Below are positions 1 through 6,716 of a stretch of DNA of 20,642 nt, one piece after another. The first letter of the stretch is position 1; each line of letters starts with the position of its first letter. Below the pieces are notes generated by a model. That model ran no database searches, was not told the origin of the DNA, and was given only the letters and a program-made list of their open reading frames with translations. The translations under genes and the position numbers were made by a program. Source of the DNA: a virus; the IMG/VR virus record IMGVR_UViG_3300042295_000929, positions 1-20,642 of that record; one strand, 5' to 3'.

Positions 1-182
1 CTCCATTTCAGAACCCTCTTTGCATTATTCGTTGCAGCCTCTGGGTAATCGTTATATGTTTCGGCTTTCTCCTCATTTGCTAAATATTCAGAATAGGCTC
101 TTGCCGCATTAGCCTCTGAAGAAAAAACACATTCCCCATCCCCAATCCTCCATTTGCCGTTATCGCATCTTGTAATTGGCAT
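1..182 (-). CDS. N-terminus of a probable prohead protease/scaffold-region protein (partial)
   Basis: The open frame starts at ATG 182 and runs off the left edge, giving 60 residues that begin MPITRCDNGKWRIG and contain ETYNDYPEAATNNAKR. From memory, the 'TRCxNGKWRIG' opening and the '(Y/F)xDYPExAxNNAKR' segment occur in Bacteroidetes phage proteins of the XkdF/prohead-protease-like type encoded just after the MuF gene. The position fits: portal, MuF, then protease or scaffold is a common head-module order. The start lies 3 bp after the MuF stop codon, so the two are probably one transcript. The catalytic part is outside the window, so the protease assignment is inferred from the N-terminal motif and synteny. 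An alternative is a small accessory head protein. Confidence 0.6.
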   Translation of the reverse strand, partial: MPITRCDNGKWRIGDGECVFSSEANAARAYSEYLANEEKAETYNDYPEAATNNAKRVLKW

Positions 183-185
183 ATT

Positions 186-1016
186 TTACAATTTCATTAT
201 TAATCTACCATTTGCATCCCTACTCGGCACATACGCCACCGTACACCTGCAATTTATCAGAAAGCCTTTAGGTGCTTTCGGATCACCAGGCATATCTGCC
301 AAAACCACCCGACCCAACTTGTCAAAGCTCTGGAAAGGTTCATCAAGTGGTCTGACTTGCCCGTCCATATCCCAATGGTCATATTGGTCTTTAGGTATCC
401 GCCTCGTTCTCGCATCCCGCATACTCACCCACATCTTGTCCACTTGAAATGAATGCTCTGTGGCACCCATAGACACGCTGTAATTGCTCGCTCTCATCAC
501 CTCTGTCCTAATTATCATCCTCGCCCTCATCCTCGCATATTCCCCCATCTCCTTGCTCACAATAAGATTCACTATGTCATCCACACTCGCTCCAACCGCC
601 ACCGCAGCATTCACAAGGCTGATAAGTTTCTTTTTAGTCGTTTGCGTTATAAAAGCAACGATGTAAAAGCCGTACTGAGCCAGATAACGCATTATCTCCG
701 CAAGAAACGTACTATTCAGTTTAAACGGATTATATGCTTTTCTGCTCTCAATCCCCACCGCCCTATACGCACTATTGCTGAACTGAACCGCCACCTCTCT
801 ATACATATCACTCATCACCGCCATTATCTTTGTATCCCATACCACCGCTCCTAAACCACTCATCGCTGCACTTGACCCATCACGCTTAACACTCTTGGCA
901 AAGCTATCGAACTCTTTCAGCAACACCTCGGTCATGATGGGCGTATACTTACGCTCCACCACTCTCCGCATCCGCTCCATCTTGAGCCAATATTCGCTGC
1001 GCTGCATTGCGTTCAT
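186..1016 (-). CDS. MuF-like phage head morphogenesis protein
   Basis: This 276-residue protein matches the Mu gpF/SPP1 gp7 minor head protein pattern. The N-terminus has QRSEYW (5-10) and a helical ER..R segment. The C-terminal domain has RTE (170-172), W196 with DARTR (201-205), H214, MDG (217-219), GDP (244-246) and the terminal INCRC cluster (254-258), which are the usual conserved positions of the family. Such proteins sit inside the capsid near the portal and help head assembly or accompany DNA ejection. The gene follows the portal by 56 bp and precedes the next head gene by 3 bp. A TAG codon immediately precedes ATG 1016, which fixes the earliest start; Met4 is a possible alternative. 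No toxin or ADP-ribosyltransferase extension is fused to it. Confidence 0.87.
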   Translation of the reverse strand: MNAMQRSEYWLKMERMRRVVERKYTPIMTEVLLKEFDSFAKSVKRDGSSAAMSGLGAVVWDTKIMAVMSDMYREVAVQFSNSAYRAVGIESRKAYNPFKLNSTFLAEIMRYLAQYGFYIVAFITQTTKKKLISLVNAAVAVGASVDDIVNLIVSKEMGEYARMRARMIIRTEVMRASNYSVSMGATEHSFQVDKMWVSMRDARTRRIPKDQYDHWDMDGQVRPLDEPFQSFDKLGRVVLADMPGDPKAPKGFLINCRCTVAYVPSRDANGRLIMKL

Positions 1017-1072
1017 CTAATAGTCTTAATTTATAACTCTGCCTCACCTCTGCCCTTGTCATCATCTCTGTC

Positions 1073-2512
1073 CTACACGTCCTCTCCGTTGGGATCTTCG
1101 GAAATCTCGTCATCACGATCGCCCATATCTCGCTGTCCGTTGTTTCTGCTGTTATCATCACTTATGGTTAAGTCCATCATTGCCTGCTCAATCGGAACCA
1201 ACCCCTGATTGATATAGCTCATATCCCATGCACCACCCTTCTCGCTGTAATTCATCGCCACACGCTTCTCGTCCATTGTCAGCCAGTTGGCATCACGCAG
1301 TGAGCGAACCATCCGCTCCATGTCTTGCTGCATCTCCGGCAGAGCAGTTATATCGAAGTCGATATAGTATTCTGAGCCATATCTTGGCACAAGCCACTTA
1401 TTTAGCTCGTCACGAAGTGAGCAGCACATTGGCACAATGGTATTGGTGACAAGGTCACGCATCGCATTGTGGTAATTGTTATAGCTTGATGTGTCAGTAT
1501 CGAATATTACAGCAGGAAGGCCGAACACCCTACACCACTGCTGCAAACTCATCTGCATAGTTTTCACTAGCTCCATGTCGATAGAAGACAGGCCGAAATT
1601 GAGATAATCCCAAGGGGTCTGCAATACCGCAACCTTGCCTTTATTATCCACACTATTGATGTCTTCATTGACCGCCCTCTTAATGATATTAGCCTGCTCA
1701 ATTGTAAAGTTAGGTACTATCGAGCCTAATGGCTTTGGCGTTATCGCACCCTTGGCCCCGCCATTAGCAGTCATCATCGCAGAGGCATCAGCTGAGTTGT
1801 TGCTCATGCGCAAAGTCTTATATGCCGCTCTGAGCGGACTAACACCTCTCATGTGGCTACGGGTCACGTCATTGAAATCTGGACTCCAAGTCTTCCACTG
1901 CATCACATTATCCTTCGGTAAATCAATCCCTCTGCTTACCATCAGCTTATACCCAAGCAACCCGTACAGGTCGTTAGGATCAGGGTATATTTCCAAAAAG
2001 TGGGTCGGAAGCACGTTTAACTCGGTGAATTGACCGCCCAACCGACCATCATTTCCATAAACGTTCCCCTCACCGGAAAGGAATCGGTAACCGAATAAAT
2101 TCTCAAGAAATTGGTCTTGAGCCTGGTATTGGTTAGGTCTTTCGAGCAGCCTAGCTAATTCGTTATTCTCAACAATGTTTTCTGAGTAAGCGTTCTTTCT
2201 CGCCTTGACAGCCGCCTCATACGAGCCACGCTGCCCTATGTTGCGGCTCATGGTTTTATACCTACTCAGCTCAGTGCGGCCTTTAGGTGTATCATTGAGC
2301 TTATAAACATACCAAGGGATGGAAGAGGCCTTGCGTGAGAGGAATGTCACAATAGCATAAACATCAGCATTGCCTAAATATCCCTCGTTCACATACTTCC
2401 CATCCTCGTAATCCTGTAACACCGCACCATTGATGCCACGCATCTGCGTAGTGATATTTACATTTGGATTGATACCCTTTGTATTATTGAACAACCTATC
2501 GAATACGCCCAT
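1073..2512 (-). CDS. Phage portal protein (HK97-like)
   Basis: A 479-residue protein lying directly after the large terminase. Portal-type segments include the N-terminal MGVFDRLFNN, a central LARLLERPNQYQ...FLENLFGYRFLSGEGNVY block, a WSPDF...MRGVSPLRAAYKTLR block and a FGLPAVIFD...YNN(Y)HNAMRDL block near the C-terminal third. These are typical of HK97-family portals, which form the dodecameric DNA channel at the capsid vertex. I chose ATG 2512, 5 bp after the terminase stop. The longer frame begins at a TTG at 2533 and would overlap the terminase. The C-terminal 30 residues are rich in D, N, E and R, as in many portal tails. Order TerL-portal-MuF supports the call. Confidence 0.9.
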   Translation of the reverse strand: MGVFDRLFNNTKGINPNVNITTQMRGINGAVLQDYEDGKYVNEGYLGNADVYAIVTFLSRKASSIPWYVYKLNDTPKGRTELSRYKTMSRNIGQRGSYEAAVKARKNAYSENIVENNELARLLERPNQYQAQDQFLENLFGYRFLSGEGNVYGNDGRLGGQFTELNVLPTHFLEIYPDPNDLYGLLGYKLMVSRGIDLPKDNVMQWKTWSPDFNDVTRSHMRGVSPLRAAYKTLRMSNNSADASAMMTANGGAKGAITPKPLGSIVPNFTIEQANIIKRAVNEDINSVDNKGKVAVLQTPWDYLNFGLSSIDMELVKTMQMSLQQWCRVFGLPAVIFDTDTSSYNNYHNAMRDLVTNTIVPMCCSLRDELNKWLVPRYGSEYYIDFDITALPEMQQDMERMVRSLRDANWLTMDEKRVAMNYSEKGGAWDMSYINQGLVPIEQAMMDLTISDDNSRNNGQRDMGDRDDEISEDPNGEDV

Positions 2513-2517
2513 TATCT

Positions 2518-3669
2518 TTAAATTGCTCCCCAAGTCACCTTGGGAATTGTTATTTTGGAATAAATCCCATATCGTAAGGCATCAAGAATATGATCGCCAA
2601 ATTTTACGGGCATATCTAATTTATTTCCATTTCTATCGGTTTTCCACCGATAATTTTTGATTTCTTTCAACAAATTTACACTTTCATTTAATATAAACAA
2701 CGGAGTGGCTTTTACAGTCCTAATTCCCTCAGTAACATCTTTGTTAGCTGGCTTGGCATTAAACCCGCTCCTGACAAGTGCCTCTATAGTCTTTGGCTCA
2801 GCAGCATCGCAGTATAAATCGTCATACGGACTGATATTCAAAGCCTTCAACCGGTCTACCAAATCCTCTGTGGTAAGCTTGGTTTCGTAGAGCATCTCCT
2901 TACAATAAGCATTACCTTCGTGAAATATTACCTTAACCAATGCCGTTGGCACATTAAACCCGAAGTCCAACCCGTACACCACCTCACCTTCATCATCGTC
3001 AACCATTGCTTCAGTTGTTCTCCAATGCGAATATATTAAGTCTTGAGAAAGACCCCTCTCACCCAAGCCGTAAATCTGCCAGTAGTTCGGGTCAGCATCT
3101 TTCAACCTCTCTAGCTCCGCAATAAGCTCTGGTGGGAGGAATGGATTATCTCTGAAGGTGGTTATGTAGAAATCCGCATCAGTTCTGGGGATTACGTCAT
3201 CGTAAATCCAAGATGACAGGTCAGAGGGATTGTAATCAATCACTATCTTGCCGGAGGTACGCATAATCAACTGCATCCATGCCTCGTAAGTCAATTCGTT
3301 GGCCTCATTGCAGAAAAGGTAGTCACGGGCACGTCCACGAATCTTCTGAGGTTGATCAGCGGACACAAACTCAATAATGTTCCCGTTCAAGCTATATATC
3401 TGGTCAGTTTTATTGTGGTTGTCTTCAGAGTATATCTCCATGCGGGAGAGAATGTCAATGAAGTCCCTTAAAACCGTACCCTTTATAGATGGAAGTGATT
3501 GTCTAACAATGGTAAGCGTTTTGCCATCCTCCTGCAATAGCTTGATAATGAACCAAATAAGAATGTTGTACGTCTTTCCGCTACGACTTCCCCCTTGCAT
3601 CACCGTTATGCGCTTATCGCTATCCGTTAGGATGTCGAATATCTTGTTCGTCTGTAAGCTTACTTCCAT
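2518..3669 (-). CDS. terL: Terminase large subunit (PBSX/Terminase_3 type)
   Basis: A 383-residue packaging motor and headful/cos nuclease. The ATPase domain has Walker A GGSRSGKT (26-33), an adenine/Q-like VRQSLPS stretch (55-61), a Walker B-like DYLFCNEAN with E122, and a coupling-type DYNPSD (145-150). The RNase H-like nuclease domain shows the acidic triad as YGLDFG (D235), YCDAAEP (D288) and DHILDALRYG (D359/D363). The length is somewhat short for TerL (usually about 400-450) but all motifs are present. It is followed after 5 bp by the portal. The ATG at 3669 is the only good start. The upstream gap to the small terminase holds one small gene. Confidence 0.95.
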   Translation of the reverse strand: MEVSLQTNKIFDILTDSDKRITVMQGGSRSGKTYNILIWFIIKLLQEDGKTLTIVRQSLPSIKGTVLRDFIDILSRMEIYSEDNHNKTDQIYSLNGNIIEFVSADQPQKIRGRARDYLFCNEANELTYEAWMQLIMRTSGKIVIDYNPSDLSSWIYDDVIPRTDADFYITTFRDNPFLPPELIAELERLKDADPNYWQIYGLGERGLSQDLIYSHWRTTEAMVDDDEGEVVYGLDFGFNVPTALVKVIFHEGNAYCKEMLYETKLTTEDLVDRLKALNISPYDDLYCDAAEPKTIEALVRSGFNAKPANKDVTEGIRTVKATPLFILNESVNLLKEIKNYRWKTDRNGNKLDMPVKFGDHILDALRYGIYSKITIPKVTWGAI

Positions 3670-3770
3670 ATTTCAGTAAAAATTAAAAATTCAGTTTGGG
3701 TTTTGGGGTTGAAAAGTAGGGTGGAAAAGGGGGTCATTGTATAACGGATGTTTTATGTTTGGTTTTGGGA

Positions 3771-3908
3771 CTATGATTCTTGGGGGTTTACCCCGGCCAT
3801 GCCCGATCCAAGATCTTTAAAGTACCGGTCATTGTATCCGGCCACTTTACAGGTCAACCTTTGCCGGTTAAGCATTCCCCCCTCATCCATTTGCCCTACC
3901 TTTGCCAT
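3771..3908 (-). CDS. Hypothetical 45-aa protein between TerS and TerL
   Basis: This short open frame runs from ATG 3908 to a TAG at 3771-3773, read in the sense of the surrounding head operon. It encodes 45 residues with a protein-like composition: MAKVGQMDEGG, then LNRQRLTCKVAGYNDRYF, then KDLGSGMAGVNPQES. Internal in-frame ATGs exist at residues 7 and 12. A TGA three codons upstream of ATG 3908 limits the start. I recognise no family. Its position in an otherwise unexplained 335-bp gap between the terminase genes, its strand and its mixed polar/aromatic content argue for a real gene. It could instead be chance in a packaging-site region, since the same DNA holds direct and inverted repeats. 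Confidence 0.5.
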   Translation of the reverse strand: MAKVGQMDEGGMLNRQRLTCKVAGYNDRYFKDLGSGMAGVNPQES

Positions 3909-4004
3909 GTGCCATCATGTCATATCTGTTATGTTTTGTTTTTTTCGCCTTATAGCGAATATTATGTTAAGTAGAAAAGTTCAACAAAGCTTGTCAACTT
4001 GTCA

Positions 4005-4322
4005 TTAACTCACTTTTTTTAACGTTTCACTTTGTGGCCTTAATACTTCAATGTTCACCTGATTAAGGTTACCCTCAACTTTGCTTTCAATGCGCTGAGT
4101 TGGCAAACCAAAAAAGTACCTAAAAAATATATCCATGGCTTTTGGATCACCTTTGCTCAACCCTTGTTCCAATGCGGCCATTGCGATCCCTTGCAAGGGA
4201 TAGAGCTGTTCCATTAACTCTGATTCGTCCGGTTTCTTTTTGCGGCCTGAACCAGCACGGAACCCTCCCCTCCCTTTATTCTTTGTTTTCTTTGCTGCTG
4301 CTTGTATCTGTTCAATATTCAT
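4005..4322 (-). CDS. Putative terminase small subunit
   Basis: A 105-residue basic, helical protein two genes upstream of TerL. The N-terminus is Lys/Gly/Arg rich with GRGGFRAGSGRKKKPDE (residues about 17-33), followed by a predicted helical segment ending GDPKAMDIFFRYFFGLPTQR. The pattern 'AGSGRKxKxDE ... GDxKAxxxxxxxxFGxPxxR' is familiar from small proteins encoded just before TerL in Bacteroidetes phages, usually annotated as DNA-binding or small terminase-like. In a packaging complex it would recognise the genome end site and recruit TerL. The assignment rests on position, size and basic N-terminus rather than a diagnostic motif. ATG 4322 is the start; the preceding gene ends 33 bp upstream. 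Confidence 0.55.
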   Translation of the reverse strand: MNIEQIQAAAKKTKNKGRGGFRAGSGRKKKPDESELMEQLYPLQGIAMAALEQGLSKGDPKAMDIFFRYFFGLPTQRIESKVEGNLNQVNIEVLRPQSETLKKVS

Positions 4323-4355
4323 TTTGATAATCTTTGCTTATAAAATTAGTGCAAT

Positions 4356-4553
4356 TTATCCTACTTTGCCGGTTAATTGCTTAAGTTCATGCGTCAAACC
4401 ATTACTAGCCGGCTCTGATCGTTCATAAATTTTAAGATTAATCCAACCATCCAGGTGTTCCAAACTTTGCAAATAAGCTACAAAGTCAGCAACAAAGATA
4501 TTTAAAATTATATCGTTTTTTTTATCTTTTTTTAGATAATATCCTTTCTTCAT
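4356..4553 (-). CDS. Hypothetical 65-aa protein
   Basis: First gene of the leftmost minus-strand (head) transcription unit. From ATG 4553 it encodes 65 residues: a Lys-rich start (MKKGYYLKKDKKND), a hydrophobic middle (IILNIFVADFVAYLQSL) and a C-terminal part with GWINLKIYERSEPASNGLTH. A 'GWxNLxIxxRxEPSxxGxTH' pattern recurs in small Bacteroidetes-phage proteins of unknown role, as I recall. A TTG two codons earlier (4559) is a possible but less likely start. It is divergent from the plus-strand unit that begins at 4653, so a head-operon promoter should lie in 4554-4652. No function can be given. Confidence 0.55.
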   Translation of the reverse strand: MKKGYYLKKDKKNDIILNIFVADFVAYLQSLEHLDGWINLKIYERSEPASNGLTHELKQLTGKVG

Positions 4554-4586
4554 GCTCAAATTTAAACATTTTCTAAATTTTACCGG

Positions 4587-4618
4587 TTGTGTAAATACTA
4601 TATGTTTTATATCGTTTG
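4587..4618 (+). promoter_or_regulatory. Possible promoter for the plus-strand unit
   Basis: TTG at 4587-4589, then after 19 bases a TA..TTTG-like box at 4609-4618 (TATATCGTTTG region), upstream of ATG 4653. It resembles the Bacteroidetes -33/-7 arrangement but has one base too many between TA and TTTG. The divergent gene layout requires promoters here; the exact box is uncertain. Confidence 0.25.
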
Positions 4619-4652
4619 TTTTATGTTACTTTGTGCAATAAAATTAAACAAT

Positions 4653-4868
4653 ATGAACGAAGTAACTTTTCAGCTCACTAATCAAAATTCAATAATTGGA
4701 TTTGAAACAATGGTTTTAACTGCTATTACCGAACAATCAATGTGGTTTAAATGCTATTATACCACCAAAATTGATGGTGTTGAATTTATTAACATTTGTT
4801 TGGAATCATTCGATATGGAAGATTATTACAACATAATTAAACAGGATTACACAATTACTTCAAAATAA
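4653..4868 (+). CDS. Hypothetical 71-aa protein
   Basis: First gene of the only plus-strand unit. It starts at ATG 4653 (MNEVTFQLTNQNSIIGF) and is acidic, with alternating hydrophobic segments (MWFKCYYTTKIDGVEFINI) and a C-terminal DMEDYYNIIKQDY. A longer frame exists from a TTG at 4587, but it would translate the probable promoter and looks like a shadow. No family is recognised; the predicted make-up is mostly beta strand with a final helix. Five bases after its stop begins a 34-codon hydrophobic peptide, then the GP88-like gene, so the three probably share a message. Confidence 0.55.
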   Translation: MNEVTFQLTNQNSIIGFETMVLTAITEQSMWFKCYYTTKIDGVEFINICLESFDMEDYYNIIKQDYTITSK

Positions 4869-4873
4869 ACAAA

Positions 4874-4978
4874 ATGACTAGTAAACAAAAAAACACAAAA
4901 AAAGAGCAAGAGAATGCTTTGTTATCCCTTGCTCTTATTATTCTTTTGTTGCTTGCTTGCCTTGCTGATAACCTTTAA
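4874..4978 (+). CDS. Small hydrophobic (membrane) peptide, 34 aa
   Basis: A short frame from ATG 4874 to TAA 4976-4978 starts 5 bp after the preceding gene's stop. The peptide has a basic, polar head (MTSKQKNTKKEQE) and one hydrophobic span of about 17 residues (LLSLALIILLLLACLADN). This is the layout of a single-pass small membrane protein; the LLACL segment also loosely resembles a lipobox. The same DNA in another frame gives an apparently hydrophobic 32-residue extension of the next gene, and I regard that extension as the shadow. Function unknown; a holin, toxin-like or leader-peptide role cannot be told apart from sequence. Confidence 0.45.
   Translation: MTSKQKNTKKEQENALLSLALIILLLLACLADNL
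4902..4936 (+). promoter_or_regulatory. Hairpin inside the 34-aa peptide frame
   Basis: A perfect 9-bp inverted repeat, AAGAGCAAG (4902-4910) and CTTGCTCTT (4928-4936), encloses a 17-base loop. It is preceded by an A-rich run and followed by a T-rich stretch (ATTATTCTTTTG). It could attenuate or terminate transcription between the first gene and the GP88-like gene. It may equally be a by-product of the codons for KEQE and SLAL. Confidence 0.35.
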
Positions 4979-5009
4979 ATCATTTTATAACTACCTTAAA
5001 CTAAAAATC

Positions 5010-5723
5010 ATGATTAACAAAAACATCACTTTCAAAGTTCCCGCTAATTTACTTTCAGACGGTTTGACTAACGCTAAAACAAAGAAAAATAACGTTACAT
5101 CTTTCATTTTATACCTTGCTCCGGCTAATGAATCAGGAATAGTAAACGTTTGTCCATTTTCTTCAGATGGTTGCAAATCTGCATGCCTATACAAGGCCGG
5201 CCGTGGTAAATTTTCCAATGTTCAACTTTCTAGGATAAACAGAACAAAATTTTGGGCAGCTGATAGGCAATTGTTTTACACTAAATTAGGAAATGAGCTT
5301 TTAATGATAGCAGCAACCTATAAAAAAGCTGCAGTTAGACTGAACGGTACTTCTGATATTGATCACCTAGATCTGTTAAAACGATATACCGGTATAGATT
5401 TTTTGGCTAAAAAGTATAAAAACATAAAGTTTTACGATTATACTAAAAACATTAATATGGTTAAAAAGTATGCCGGTTCAAATTATCATTTAACATTTTC
5501 AAAATCAGAAACAAATGATAAACAAGTTTTGGAAGCTTTAAATTTTGGCGCAAATGTAGCAGCTGTTTTTAGCCATACTTTGCCGGAAACATACCTAGGC
5601 TATAAAGTTGTTGACGGTGATCTGACAGACTACAGGCCTGAAGACGGAAAAAACGTAATTGTTGGCCTTATTGCTAAGGGCCCAGCTAAAAAAGACAAAT
5701 CTGGTTTCGTTATTCAAAATTGA
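5010..5723 (+). CDS. GP88-like / DUF7227-type protein with Cys cluster
   Basis: A 237-residue protein from ATG 5010. Near the N-terminus lies a cysteine cluster C48-P-x5-C55-x3-C59, followed nine residues later by FSNV (68-71). Further on come VRLNGTSDID and an 'IKFYDYTKN..MVKK' segment. The cysteine spacing, the FSNV and the FYxYTK block match the minus-strand GP88-family protein at 15080-15748, so I consider the two distant homologs. From memory the type is the one Pfam calls DUF7227, found mainly in phages; its biochemical role is unknown. The cysteines suggest a bound metal or FeS cluster. A start at 4914 would add a hydrophobic 32-residue head, but that stretch overlaps a separate peptide gene. 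A strong terminator begins 19 bp after the stop. Confidence 0.75.
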   Translation: MINKNITFKVPANLLSDGLTNAKTKKNNVTSFILYLAPANESGIVNVCPFSSDGCKSACLYKAGRGKFSNVQLSRINRTKFWAADRQLFYTKLGNELLMIAATYKKAAVRLNGTSDIDHLDLLKRYTGIDFLAKKYKNIKFYDYTKNINMVKKYAGSNYHLTFSKSETNDKQVLEALNFGANVAAVFSHTLPETYLGYKVVDGDLTDYRPEDGKNVIVGLIAKGPAKKDKSGFVIQN

Positions 5724-5742
5724 TTTTTCACCTAATTAAACG

Positions 5743-5768
5743 CCGGCAATTTATTTGCCGGTTTTTTT
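5743..5768 (+). terminator. Rho-independent terminator of the plus-strand unit
   Basis: A perfect 7-bp stem, CCGGCAA (5743-5749) with TTGCCGG (5755-5761), a 5-base loop and an immediately following run of seven T (5762-5768). It lies 19 bp after the stop of the GP88-like gene. Confidence 0.9.
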
Positions 5769-5820
5769 ACGCTGTTCCGGTAGGCCGGTTTTAATATTGT
5801 TCGATTCAATAAACAGCGCC

Positions 5821-5992
5821 AATTTAAGGCCCTAATTGTGACTGACATGCTCATGTATGTCTTACATGGTTATAGGCTGAATTTAAGGCCCTAATTGTGC
5901 CTGACATGCTCATGTATGTCTTACATGGTTATAGGCTGAATTTAAGGCCCTAATTGTGCCTGACATGCTCATGTATGTCTTACATGGTTATA
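5821..5992. repeat. Three tandem 59-bp repeats (iteron-like)
   Basis: Units begin at 5821, 5880 and 5939. Copies 1 and 2 differ at a single base (GTGACTGAC versus GTGCCTGAC); copy 3 diverges only in its last bases. Each unit contains TTAAGGCCCTAATTGTG and a perfect 6-bp inverted repeat CATGTA-TGTCT-TACATG (5852-5868 in copy 1). The unit length is not a multiple of three and no long frame crosses it, so it is not a coding repeat. Confidence 0.95.
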
Positions 5993-6120
5993 TAGACAAA
6001 TTACCAGGATGAATACAAAAATCAACATATGACAATTTTCTATAATATATCAATCCCTACTTTTTTGGTAGACTGCTCAATTTCTGCCATGCCAACCAAA
6101 ATGGCGAGGGGTGGGAAAAA

Positions 6121-6260
6121 TTCTTTGAACCCCGCCAAAAACCCCCAACTGCCAAAAACCTCAGTGAACGAAGTGAACTGTGCCCAACCGCCAAAAATCC
6201 CCAACCCTGCCAAAAATCCCTAACCCCGCCAAAAACCCCAAACCGATAAAAATCCCCTTG
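6121..6260. repeat. Degenerate array of about 19-bp CCCCGCCAAAAAYCCC-like units
   Basis: Five or more imperfect copies of a unit reading roughly AACCCCGCCAAAAATCCCC, interrupted by one insert containing GTGAACGAAGTGAAC. On the minus strand the units give repeated runs of three or four G separated by T-rich linkers, so G-quadruplexes are possible. Short frames across it on both strands translate to low-complexity repeats and are not called as genes. Confidence 0.75.
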
Positions 6261-6392
6261 CCTAACCCCAAATGGCCAACCTAAAATTGTGCTAAAAATC
6301 TGCCAATTTTTCTCTGAATTTTGGTCAACCAAAGGGCATTTTTAAGGTCTAAAAATCCTTACACTTTTATTATAACGTTTCTTATCGCACCA

Positions 6393-6487
6393 GATGTAAT
6401 CGATTTTTAGTGTTTTCTATTCTGCCCCCTAAAAAAAACTTGTTTTTTTTTCTATTCACCTAAAATATTGAAAAAATCGGTTACATC
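6393..6487. repeat. 16-bp inverted repeat enclosing an A8/T8 hairpin
   Basis: GATGTAATCGATTTTT (6393-6408) is matched with one mismatch by the reverse complement of the segment ending GGTTACATC at 6487. Between the arms lies a run of eight A, CTTG and a run of at least eight T (6432-6452), and two direct copies of TTTTCTATTC flank that hairpin. The right arm continues as a tandem CGGTTACAT repeat (6478-6495). It could form a cruciform or be a binding site. Confidence 0.7.
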
Positions 6488-6518
6488 GGTTACATCCTTG
6501 ATTTACAATGAGTTATGA

Positions 6519-6716
6519 GGTGCAAAATCGGTAAGAAATCTGGTGCACGACCCCAAAATGAGGTGCATTTTCCACATTTTTGCTTCATTTTTTTCTTCAA
6601 CACTCCCTCACCTGTCGGTTGGTTCACCAAAAAACAATCGTTTTTTTGTTCCCGTGCACCCGTTTTTTCTCCACTGCACCTGATATTTTCAGATTTTCCA
6701 AAAAATCTAGTGCACC
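6519..6716. repeat. Mirrored GGTGCA / TGCACC sites
   Basis: GGTGCA occurs at 6519, 6542 and 6562; its reverse complement TGCACC at 6655, 6675 and 6711. The last three lie inside the 3' end of the primase-helicase gene. Two of the intervals are exactly 20 bp. This is either a cluster of binding sites or a chance enrichment. Confidence 0.5.

Larger units (their letters stand above)
5769..6623. other. Non-coding repeat-rich region, candidate replication origin
   Basis: About 850 bp between two converging transcription units with no convincing gene. It contains three 59-bp direct repeats, a degenerate array of about 19-bp C/A-rich units, a long inverted repeat enclosing an A8/T8 hairpin, mirrored GGTGCA sites and one DnaA-box-like TTTTCCACA (6568-6576, fitting TTWTNCACA). 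The right half is strongly AT-rich. Its position next to the primase-helicase and the presence of a DnaA domain IV-like gene on the same genome make an origin plausible; this is inference. In 5769-5820 and 5993-6120 I see nothing specific. Confidence 0.45.

Noticed and set aside
949-1161. 70-codon frame bridging portal and MuF genes
   Set aside because: It lies wholly inside or across two well supported genes in another frame and has no recognisable content.
3896-3903. TACCTTTG on the plus strand (-7-like)
   Set aside because: No plus-strand gene follows and the bases belong to the 5' end of the 45-aa minus-strand frame.
4557-4564. TAAATTTG on the minus strand upstream of the 65-aa gene
   Set aside because: It fits the -7 box, but lies only 3 bp from the start codon and has no -33 box at the right spacing.
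4914-5009. Hydrophobic N-terminal extension of the GP88-like protein
   Set aside because: It overlaps a better placed 34-aa peptide in another frame; the family-like part starts at ATG 5010.
5848-5990. 15-codon frames (MLMYVLHGY...) in each 59-bp repeat
   Set aside because: They arise from the dyad and repeat length, lack a following gene on that strand and have no independent support.
5821-5992. CRISPR array
   Set aside because: The copies are direct tandems with no variable spacers, and there are no cas genes; the RecB-like gene lacks the Cas4 cysteines.
6029-6332. Short frames on both strands across the C/A-rich array
   Set aside because: Their translations are low-complexity products of the degenerate repeat; both strands are open for the same reason, and there is no operon context.
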